Notes under the pieces: model-generated | Databases searched by the model: none | What the model was told of the DNA's origin: nothing | Seen by the model: the letters and a program-made list of their open reading frames with translations, nothing else | Program-made: the position numbers and the translations under genes | Part shown: one piece after another, positions 1-6,955 of the stretch | Layout of the letters: each line of letters begins with the position of its first letter | Position numbering within the stretch: position 1 is the first letter of the stretch | Source: Pleurotus ostreatus/Saccharomyces cerevisiae fusant | Lineage: Eukaryota; Opisthokonta | DNA: 10,684 nucleotides | NCBI GenBank assembly: GCA_024196135.1 | Contig: JAMQCK010001218.1 | Span: 1 to 10,684 of the forward strand | Direction: 5' to 3'

Positions 1-168
1 ATCGGTGTGCAGTCCGTGCCGAACTCCGTACCAGGTACACCGGCGATGTCCCCTCGCAGCTTTGGCGGTCGTAGACCCCTGCCAGGAGAGACACGATCGG
101 GATATGCAACCCCGAACTCCTTCTCGCGGCCCAGCACGCCCAGTCGCTTGTCACGCAGACTGTTCTAG
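1..168 (+). CDS. C-terminal end of an unrecognised Ser/Pro/Arg-rich protein (5' part outside window)
   Basis: Frame 1 is open from the first base to a TAG at 166-168 and encodes 55 residues. The composition is strongly biased: many Ser, Pro, Arg, Gly and Thr, with TP and SP pairs (PGTPAMSPRS, TPNSF, RPSTPSRL) and a basic-hydrophobic end, SRRLF. This looks like the disordered tail of a fungal regulatory protein and not random translation, because the other two frames give ordinary mixed composition. There is no initiating ATG to choose, and the real exon may start inside the window after an intron. The end lies 276 bp upstream of the AP-2 alpha start codon on the same strand. I do not recognise a family. 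SP/TP sites suggest proline-directed phosphorylation, which is inference only. Confidence 0.6.
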   Translation: MGVQSVPNSVPGTPAMSPRSFGGRRPLPGETRSGYATPNSFSRPSTPSRLSRRLF

Positions 169-444
169 GATGGGTAGACTTACTAGTAGAATAGCTTTTC
201 GTTACTTTAGTACTTACCGCATAGCACTAGCACCCCACTTCATTTTCTCCTTGCAACCACTCGCGGACTGCATACGTCCGTTTACTCTACTCCATAGTCA
301 CTAATTCGGGTAAAATCAAAATAGCACGGGTTTCTGTTCCCGAACGCATCTCGTAACGCGCTTTGACATCATCAAGGCCTCGCTCTGCCCTCGACGTCCA
401 CCGTGCAGCGAAGTTGTCAGTAGGCGGAGCTTCAGCTGCCCACC
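169..444. promoter_or_regulatory. Intergenic: 3' UTR of upstream gene and promoter/5' UTR of AP-2 alpha
   Basis: This 276-bp gap between the upstream TAG and the AP-2 alpha ATG has no ORF with coding character. The first half is AT-richer than the flanking genes (around 180-330) and probably holds the upstream 3' end and the AP-2 alpha transcription start. I found no TATA box at a convincing distance. The sequence just before the start, CCCACCATGG at 441-448, matches the strong eukaryotic initiation context: A at -3 and G at +4. Confidence 0.5.
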
Positions 445-3400
445 ATGGCGACGAATATGAGGGGTCTCACCCAGGTCGCGTATGCTGTTTGCTGCCACTG
501 AACAAGTTTCTGAACGCCGTGCAGTTCATTGCGGACATTCGCGGCGCGCGTGTCCGCGAACTGGAGGAGAAACGCATCAACAAGGAGATGGCCAACATCC
601 GGAAGAAGTTCAAAGGTCTGTAGACTATTGATAATCATATAGCCACTCACTCATCTTGCTTCAGACGGTAATTTGGATGGGTACCAGAAGAAGAAGTGCG
701 TCCCTCCAGAATTGGTCCTCGTTCCCCCTCGATTGAGACGCATTCCCCAGATATGTTGCCAAGATCATCTTCACGTACATCCTGGGCTACAAGGTCGATG
801 TCGGACATATGGAGGCGGTCAACCTCATCTCAAGCTCCAAGTACAGCGAGAAACAGATCGTGCGTTGCCTGTACCCTGCGCCGTAGCTGTATCTCACATC
901 CTCGACCACAGGGCTACTTGGCTGTCACCTTGCTCATGCACGAGAACTCGGACTTCCTTCGCCTTGTTGTTAACTCCATCCGAAAAGACCTCGATTCGAA
1001 CAACGAAGTCGACAACTGCCTGGCGCTTCATGCGATCGCCAATGTTGGAGGGAGCGAGATGGCTGAAGCGCTCGTGGAGGACGTACATCGCCTACTGATA
1101 TCCCCGTATGCACCCCCTCATTTATGCTAAGTTTGGTACTGACCACGCACCAGAACCTCACCACCCTTTGTCAAGAAGAAGGCTGCTCTGACGCTTCTAC
1201 GATTATATCGCAAACACCCAGACGTCGTACCCGTGGCAGAATGGGCTCTGCGAATAGTGTCCATCATGGATGACCCCAACTTGGTGCGGCCATTGCTGAA
1301 CGGCACTGGACTTGACTTACAAATGCGTAGGGTGTCGTTGTGTCCGTGACCAGTCTTGTCATGGCCCTCGCACAAGATCATCCGGATGCACTGGCCGTTT
1401 GCTACACCAAAGCGGTGGATCGATTACACCGGGTGAGTGGTTGTGGAAAGACTTGTATTAAGGCATACTTAAACCCTTCCAGCTTGTGATAGAGCACGAA
1501 TACTCTGCTGCCTATTCATACTATAAGGTACCCTCCCCCTGGCTGCAGGTGAAGCTTCTTCGCCTGCTACAGTATTATCCACCTTCAGGTTCGTCGCCGC
1601 GCATCGCCGCCTGCTCTGCTTACTCATCCCCCTCTAGAGGACCCAGCTATCCAGAGTGTGTTGCACAAAGTCCTGGAAACGATCATGAACAACAGCGGCG
1701 AACCAACGAGAAACGTGCAACATAACAATGCTCAGCATGCTGTCCTCTTCGAGGCCATCTCTCTTGCTATCCACCTTGATACGCGTTCGCCCCTCGTCAG
1801 CATCTCCGCTCACCTACTTGCTCGCTTCATCTCTTCCAAGGAGACCAATGTCCGCTACCTTGGACTCGACTCCATGGCTCATCTGGCAGCGCGCGCCGAA
1901 TCCCTCGATCCAATAAAGAAGCACCAGCGAACGATCATCATGTCTTTGCGTGACAAGGATATCTCAGTTCGGCGACGCGCTCTCGATTTGTTGTACAGCA
2001 TGTGCGACGTCGACAACTCGGATGTCATCGTCGGCGAACTACTGCGATACCTCCGGGTAGCAGACTATGCGCTTCGCGAGGAAATGGTGCTCAAGATCGC
2101 TATCCTGACGGAGAAGTACGCCAACTCGTACAAGTGGTATGTCGACACCATCCTGCAGCTGATCAGCACCGCTGGGGACCACGTCGGTGACGAAGTCTGG
2201 TATCGCGTCGTGCAAATCGTCACGAACACCGAGGACCTCCAATCGTATGCCGCCAAAGTCGTCTTCGAGCATCTCAAGGCGCCCTCGACCCACGAGAGTC
2301 TGGTCAAGGTCGGAGGTGAGGAGGACATCGGCTTTTGCGGTGACGTATATTTACATCCTATTGTAGGCTACATACTTGGCGAATATGGACACCTCATTGC
2401 CAACGAGGAGGGGTACAGCCCCGTCGATCAGTTCCAGCTGCTGCACATGAAGTCACAGTTCTGCATGGCGCCGACCCGGTCTCTGCTGCTGTCGACATAC
2501 ATCAAATGGGTGAACGTCTTCCCGGAGATTAAGCCCCAGCTCGTGACAATATTCGAGCGCTATCGGCATGTCCTAGACTCTGAGCTGCAGCAGCGCGCAT
2601 GCGAGTACTTCGCGCTCGCGCAGAGACCAGAGGAGGACGAGATCCTGCAGAATGTGTGCGAGGAGATGCCGCCCTTCCCACCCCGTGTCAGCGCGTTGTT
2701 CGGCCGCTTGAACAAGAAGCTCAATGCGACCGAGGACAAGCGGACATGGGTACACGGTGGACGGGAGCTCAACCTCGATCGCGAGGCAGCCGAGAAGAAG
2801 GAGAAGGAGACGAATGGTCAGCTGCAGCAGGACGTACAGGACGTACTGGGCTCGCTTGCTGGCCTCGACCTCACCTCGCCGCATGCGAAGCGGGAGGGAC
2901 CACAAGAAGGGAAGCCTGTGCTCACCGTCGGCCCCGCCATCGAGCGCTGGTTCGAGAAGCTCACCTACTCCGGCGAGGGCGTCCTCTACGAGGACATCCA
3001 AATCCAGATCGGCATCAAGAGCCGCTTCCAGGGCCACGTCGGCCAGCTCGCGGTGTACATGGGCAACAAGGTCACCGCGCCGCTCACCTCCTTCACGACC
3101 ACCGTGCACGTCGCGGACCCCTCCGCGCTCTCGGTCACCTTCGCGAAGATCCCGCCGAGCACGATCGCGCCGAAGACGCAGGTGCAGCAGCTCCTGCACG
3201 TCGAGTGCAAGAAGATGTTTGCGGAGCCGCCGATCCTGCAGGTGTCGTTCCTCGCGGGGTCGATGCAGTCCATTGCGATTCGCTTGCCCATCGTCATCAG
3301 CAAATTCCTCGAACCGGTCACACTTGGGGCGGCGGACTTCTTCGAGCGGTGGAAGCTTATTGGCGGCCCGCCGCGGGAGGCGCAGCAGGTGTTCCCCATC

Positions 3401-3741
3401 GACCTGACTGCTGGAGGACAGTTGGACTTGGCGAAGAACCGGATGGTCGTTGGAGGGAACCACTTCCAGCTGCTGGACGAGATCGACCCCAACAAGAACA
3501 ACCTCGTCGGCGCTGCCGTTCTTCACACCGCAGAAGAGGGCAAGGTCGGCTGTCTACTCCGCCTGGAGCCTAATCGCGATGCCAAGGTGAGGGAACCTTA
3601 TTCCTGCGCGCATATCCCTATTGACTTTCGATCCCTCTCTAGCTATGTCGCTTGACGATTCGCAGTACATCGGAGGAGGCAGCGAAGGAGTTGCAGGCGC
3701 TGGTCTCGAAACCGCTCAAGGCTGGCGCACCCGCAGCCTGA
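445..3741 (+). CDS. apl3: AP-2 adaptor complex subunit alpha (alpha-adaptin)
   Basis: Large alpha subunit of the AP-2 heterotetramer. It links clathrin, cargo and PtdIns(4,5)P2 at the plasma membrane during endocytosis. Reading splice sites by hand gives 11 exons: 445-474, 525-615, 665-695, 751-859, 912-1105, 1154-1283, 1331-1432, 1483-1588, 1638-2315, 2367-3586 and 3643-3741. Together they encode 929 residues, a normal size for the family. The alpha-solenoid trunk covers residues 1 to about 600 (opening [38 protein letters not shown]). A Lys/Glu/Gln-rich linker spans about 606-675. The beta-sandwich appendage spans about 680-795 and the platform about 800-929. KKKY at residues 49-52 corresponds to the basic phosphoinositide-binding patch of animal alpha-adaptin. 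The start is fixed by the conserved N-terminus and a strong initiation context. All ten introns are 47-56 nt. Every junction restores conserved sequence, so family and exon structure are secure. The gene is tail-to-tail with the next one, 102 bp away. Confidence 0.97.
2316..2366 (+). other. AP-2 alpha intron 9, 51 nt, in frame and stop-free
   Basis: The donor is GTGAGG and the acceptor TTGTAG. Removal joins ...KVGG directly to [12 protein letters not shown], the conserved trunk sequence, with the Gly codon split after its first base. The intron is 17 codons long and has no stop in the reading frame, so a retained form would simply insert 17 residues. It is the only one of the gene's ten introns with this property: the other 3n-length one, at 1106-1153, contains TAA in frame. 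Confidence 0.85.
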
Positions 3742-3843
3742 TCAATGGACACTGCTCTTGTATACCACACCTATATTACAAGGCCTGTACACTTATAATC
3801 ATACTATGCGCTACAACGGTTGTGAAGGGGCGTCATGACGGGG
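3742..3843. other. Convergent intergenic spacer (overlapping 3' UTR region)
   Basis: Only 102 bp separate the stop of AP-2 alpha on the plus strand from the stop of the minus-strand gene that ends at 3844. The spacer is AT-rich between about 3768 and 3810, with TTATAATCATACTATG-like sequence that could serve 3'-end formation. No canonical AATAAA is present on either strand. Typical 3' UTRs would make the two transcripts overlap. Confidence 0.5.
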
Positions 3844-6040
3844 CTAAACACCTCCACTGCTCAATTTCGACGAACGCGATTCGGCAACGAACAGGCGGCG
3901 GATGCGGCGAAGGACGGACGCGTCGGATTGTGCGGAGGTCCTCTGCGTTTGGCGGAAGTCCATAGAGGTCGAACGTCCAACATTCCCCGTCCCGCCCACG
4001 CTGAGATTGCCACCTAGCGTAGCGCTATGGTTGACCCTTCCGGATGCCGCCGGCGCCGACTGCCCAGCACCTCCCCAAGGACGCCGCATGACGCCAAACT
4101 CGTTCACCGACCGACTCTTCTTCATGCTGTCCGAGAACCACTGGCTCTTGTGCTCCACGCTCGCCTGGTCCACCGCCTGCTTCCCCTTCTTCCCCTCCCA
4201 CCTCGTCCACCTTGATTTCTTCTCCACGGTCCTCGTTTTTGCATTCTGGCTCGCCGGGTCCCGAAGCCGCCGACCGCGCACTGCGTACCAGTCCTTGCAA
4301 GCCGACCACTGCGGCGCGCACAGATCGCAGGGTTTGGTCTTGAGGGGCACGACAGAGCTCGCGGCGCTGTTGAAGGAGGCGATGGACGATGAGGATGCGT
4401 AGAGACGATTGCCGGGACCTGCGAGGTTGCTGCGGGAGGAAGAGCGCTTGACGTCGAGGGAGGAACGAGAGCGATTGACTGAGGCGGAGGACATGTCGGC
4501 GAGCGCGAGAGAGTATCCAAAGCCGAAGCCGCAGTATGTACAGCGAGGAGGTGACGGAGGGGCAGAGGACGGAGACAGAAGATGACGAGATCCGGGAGAG
4601 TCGTTCGGTGCGTGTCGATGGATCAGATCGGTGACAATCTCCTCGAGCAAGGAGTCTTGCGGGCTGATCCGCCCTGAAGCGTCAAGAGGCGAGGGCGGCG
4701 AGATGTTGTAGGAGATGCTTTGATGCGGCGAAAGGTTCGCTGTTTGTTCTTGGTCTTCAGGGCCGGCGGAGTTGTCATGAGCGAGAGGGCGTTTGTCATC
4801 GAGAGCGAGTGCTTGGGAATCGGGTCGAATGTCGTCTTCGTAAGGAAGCCTGAAAGGAAGCTGAGGTGCGAGGATAGGCGAGTGCGGTAATTCTGGCGTC
4901 GGAAAGGTCAAGAGAAGGGCTGGGATGCTGGGGTCTTCATGCAGGAGGTCATCGTCCTGTGACTCCGGACTATCATTTGCGCCTGTAATGTTGATTGTCG
5001 GGAGAGATACTGGCGCGCAAATGGTGGGACCTACGAGGTGTGACGCGGCGCGGGCCAGATTTGGGCTGGTTTGAGGGCTGAGACGGAATCTGTCGCTGAG
5101 ATGCAGAGGGCGATAAGTCAAAGTGAGTCTGCAACTGTACAAAATGGTCTCCTACAATCGTTGCCAACGGGGGAAATAGTGCAATGTCCTCGATAATCGG
5201 GGAAAGGTCTACGGAGAAGGGGCTATCCTGGCCAATCTGCGATGCTGTTTTAGGGCCAACAGAGCGTCTGCTGGTAAGATACACACCTGCGAAGGCGAAT
5301 GGGCTATGGTCTTGCGCTTTCTGCCGAAGGAGTCCACGGACCGGAGGTCGGGCATTTCTTCCACAATCTGGACGTTATGTAGCGCCGCGAGCGGTTCACT
5401 TACGCGATGCACATACCTCTGCGCGCGAATTTCTGGAGGCTTTGCCGGCAGACTTGCTGGTCTGCTGGAGATGAGATGGCTGACGATTGGCACAGAGACT
5501 TCGTTTACGGGTATAGCTGTCGACTTTCGCGAGGATGGAAAGCTGCGGCGCCGACGGGTCTGTAACAAAGCGTTCAGGCGCGGCCACAGCAGAAGTCCGT
5601 CTAAAACTTACAGATGGAAGACTGTTGCTGCTGCATATAGCGGTCGGCTTTGGCTGCTCGCTGTTCGCGTCGTAACGTTGTTGGGCTCGCTATACATTGT
5701 AATCATTTAACGATGGTTTATAAGAATCAGGTGCTAGTGCTAGAGCACTCACGCTTGAATTTGAGTTGCTCATCCCAACTGCGTGATTCTGCGCGAATGT
5801 CATAAGTACGGGACATATGTGATTGAGCTCTTCGATGGGACTCACCTCCGAACGCGACTCGCCCAACGGGCGCGTATAACTTTTGGGTCGTAGCGTTGCA
5901 GGCCGAGACCCTACCAATGTCCGCGAGCCGACAGTGCTGACAACTGGCCCACCTCGTCTATGATTGGGCAGCGATTTCGAGGACGCCAGTATGTCATTTT
6001 CTGCAGCGAAGGATGAGCCGTGCATATATGCGCTTGCCAT
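3844..6040 (-). CDS. Uncharacterised Ser/Pro-rich protein with paired CxxC motifs (multi-exon; one junction unresolved)
   Basis: I do not recognise a family. Secure exons, in transcript order, are 6040-5753 (96 codons, starting MASAYMHGSS), 5689-5612 (26 codons), 5559-5287 (91 codons) and a final exon from about 5151 or 5095 to 3844 with TAG. The introns between the first three are 63 and 52 nt with donors GTGAGT and GTAAGT. The path from exon 3 to the last exon needs introns totalling 0 mod 3. Candidates are one 135-nt intron (5286-5152), or a 50-nt intron (5286-5237) followed by 5212-5152 or 5168-5096. The product would be roughly 640-660 residues. It is Ser/Pro-rich and likely mostly disordered. 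A pair CTYC (codons near 4542-4531) and CDLC plus a further Cys (near 4329-4297) could bind a metal. The C-terminus carries a basic segment, LRRIRRLFVAESR. It shares a divergent promoter region with the plus-strand gene at 6956. Confidence 0.78.
4297..4542 (-). other. Possible zinc-binding segment CxxC...CxxCx6C in the Ser-rich protein
   Basis: Within the long final exon, RCTYCGFGFGYSLALAD is followed after about 50 Ser-rich residues by KPCDLCAPQWSACKDWY. The spacing CxxC-x67-CxxC-x6-C, with aromatic residues next to the cysteines, is what a small treble-clef or zinc-ribbon-like fold would use. The linker is unusually long and Ser-rich (SSSRSNL, ASSSSIASF). Metal binding is inference, and I cannot name a domain family. 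Confidence 0.4.
5690..5752 (-). other. Intron 1 of the CxxC gene, 63 nt, with a hairpin over its donor
   Basis: The donor is GTGAGT and the acceptor TATAG. Read through in frame, the intron is open for 20 codons and meets its first stop at the acceptor's own TAG, so retention would give a 116-residue protein. In the RNA, AGUGC, which begins inside the donor, can pair with GCACU four bases later (plus-strand 5736-5749). Confidence 0.75.
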
Positions 6041-6053
6041 TTCGTGCTTGCCT

Positions 6054-6134
6054 TTAGTCGACCGGGAGCTCCGATAACGCGGGCGGGAATGCTCTGGAAG
6101 TGAAAGGGGAACCTCGAAAGACTTCGGAACTCAT
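6054..6134 (-). other. Upstream ORF (26 codons) before the CxxC gene
   Basis: An ATG at 6134-6132 opens a frame of 26 codons (begins MSSEVFRGS, ends ELPVD) closed by TAA at 6056-6054, 13 nt before the main ATG. Its initiation context is weak (T at -3). The main ATG has G at -3 and G at +4, so most ribosomes could pass the upstream start. It matters only if transcription begins upstream of 6134, which I cannot see. Confidence 0.3.
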
Positions 6135-6222
6135 GAACAGACGCGCGCAATGACTGAATAAATGACCACTGACGGGCTTGGGATAAACAACGGTTTTGAG
6201 GGCAGACGCGAAGCTGAGACCC

Positions 6223-6241
6223 AACGGCCGAATTGGCCGTT
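6223..6241. promoter_or_regulatory. Perfect spaced palindrome, possible zinc-cluster factor site
   Basis: AACGGCC and GGCCGTT form perfect 7-bp inverted arms around GAATT. The layout contains CGG-N9-CCG, the form recognised by many fungal Zn2Cys6 binuclear-cluster activators, although the spacing does not identify a particular factor. It lies between two divergent genes, about 180 bp from the minus-strand start codon and about 715 bp from the plus-strand one. Confidence 0.4.
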
Positions 6242-6650
6242 TGTGTCCCTGCACCATCCCTCACTCGTACAGAAACCGGATATGAAGGCACAGTGATGAT
6301 GGCAGGAGACAAAGGGCAGCTCAAAGAGGGAACCGAGGAGGAGCCGCAACCGCGAGCGCACGTGAGTTAGGATGAGAAGCTGGGATCGACCAGCATCGAG
6401 AGCAGCGCTGTTTACATCATCTCAGAGGACCATACATGGACCAGTATGCGCGAGATGTCTCGAGTTCGTGTTGAGCTGCATCTTGGACTACGTCCGTCGC
6501 AGGGAAACCAGAGGGAGACAAGGTACGCACTTTGAGGCACACGTGGGAATAATTTGTGACGGATCAGAGTCGCGCGCCTACCGAGCTGGAAGCCGCGGGA
6601 CGCGGTGCTAGAGCGACCTCCAACAAGCAGGCTGCCGGCTGGCTGCACGT

Positions 6651-6734
6651 CTGTTCTCCTCCGCGTGTTCTCCGCGTCCCTCGCGCCCTTATCCGTCTCA
6701 CCCTGTCTCGCTCTCCTCCCGTCGCCGTCCCGCT
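6651..6734 (+). promoter_or_regulatory. Pyrimidine-rich tract upstream of the plus-strand gene
   Basis: The plus strand runs through repeated CTCC, TCCC, TCTC and CGTC units with few purines. CT-rich tracts just upstream of transcription starts are common in filamentous fungal promoters lacking a TATA box. This suggests a start near 6735-6790 for the gene whose coding sequence begins at 6956. A minimal ATG-TTC-TAG occurs at 6737-6745 and would be an upstream start if included in the mRNA. Confidence 0.4.
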
Positions 6735-6810
6735 AGATGTTCTAGAATACACGACAGATCGCCTGCCTATCGCGACAGTCGCGCGCTGTGCCTTTACAAG
6801 TCAGAACCAA

Positions 6811-6863
6811 GTGCGTATCGCGCTCTCGCTCTTTGCCTTCTCTGATAATCTCGCGCCTTGCAG
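6811..6863 (+). other. Likely 5'-UTR intron of the gene at 6956
   Basis: A 53-nt GT-AG candidate with donor GTGCGT (also used twice in AP-2 alpha), branch-like CTGATAAT and acceptor CCTTGCAG. It sits between the pyrimidine-rich tract and the first ATG, so splicing would shorten the leader without touching the protein. Confidence 0.55.
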
Positions 6864-6955
6864 CTACCCTTGAGATCCTCCATCATCTCCGGCCCCACAC
6901 CCCGCGTCAGCCAGAATCACGCTGCTCTCCCATCACATTCGTCCTACGACGCTGT

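Larger units (their letters stand above)
6041..6955. promoter_or_regulatory. Divergent promoter / 5' UTR region between the two outward-facing genes
   Basis: This stretch of about 915 bp separates the start codons of the minus-strand CxxC gene (6040) and the plus-strand gene (6956). Open frames inside it begin at non-ATG codons or have no coding character, so I call no gene. It contains an upstream ORF for the minus gene (6134-6054), a 19-bp spaced palindrome (6223-6241), a pyrimidine-rich run on the plus strand (6651-6734) and a likely 5'-UTR intron for the plus gene (6811-6863). No convincing TATA box is visible for either direction. The length would allow two separate promoters or one shared control region. 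Confidence 0.6.

Noticed and set aside
673..1098. Plus-strand 141-codon ORF starting MDGYQKKK
   Set aside because: It reads through the 696-750 intron of AP-2 alpha and then continues in the wrong frame; splicing restores the adaptin sequence instead.
2573..3526. Long minus-strand ORF of 317 codons inside AP-2 alpha
   Set aside because: It is antisense to the well-conserved appendage region of alpha-adaptin. Strong G/C third-position bias removes stop codons on the opposite strand, and the translation is a low-complexity Leu/Arg/Glu string.
2599..3573. Plus-strand ORFs of 324 and 227 codons in the other frames of AP-2 alpha
   Set aside because: Both are Arg/Ser/Ala-rich shadows of the same biased codons; the third frame carries the conserved adaptin sequence.
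3902..4402. Plus-strand 166-codon ORF opposite the CxxC gene
   Set aside because: It starts downstream of AP-2 alpha with no promoter or splice evidence and lies opposite a 432-codon minus-strand frame with protein-like composition and recognisable cysteine motifs.
5287..5420. Possible extra 49-nt intron with perfect GTATGT donor inside exon 3 of the CxxC gene
   Set aside because: Splicing it (AG-GTATGT...GTCCAG) shifts the frame and reaches a TAG within about 20 codons, while reading through keeps a good frame to SPSQ and the next donor.
6372..6873. Plus-strand ORFs of 79 and 105 codons in the divergent promoter
   Set aside because: The longer one begins at GTG and runs across the likely leader intron; neither has protein-like composition, and the pyrimidine tract explains the lack of stops.
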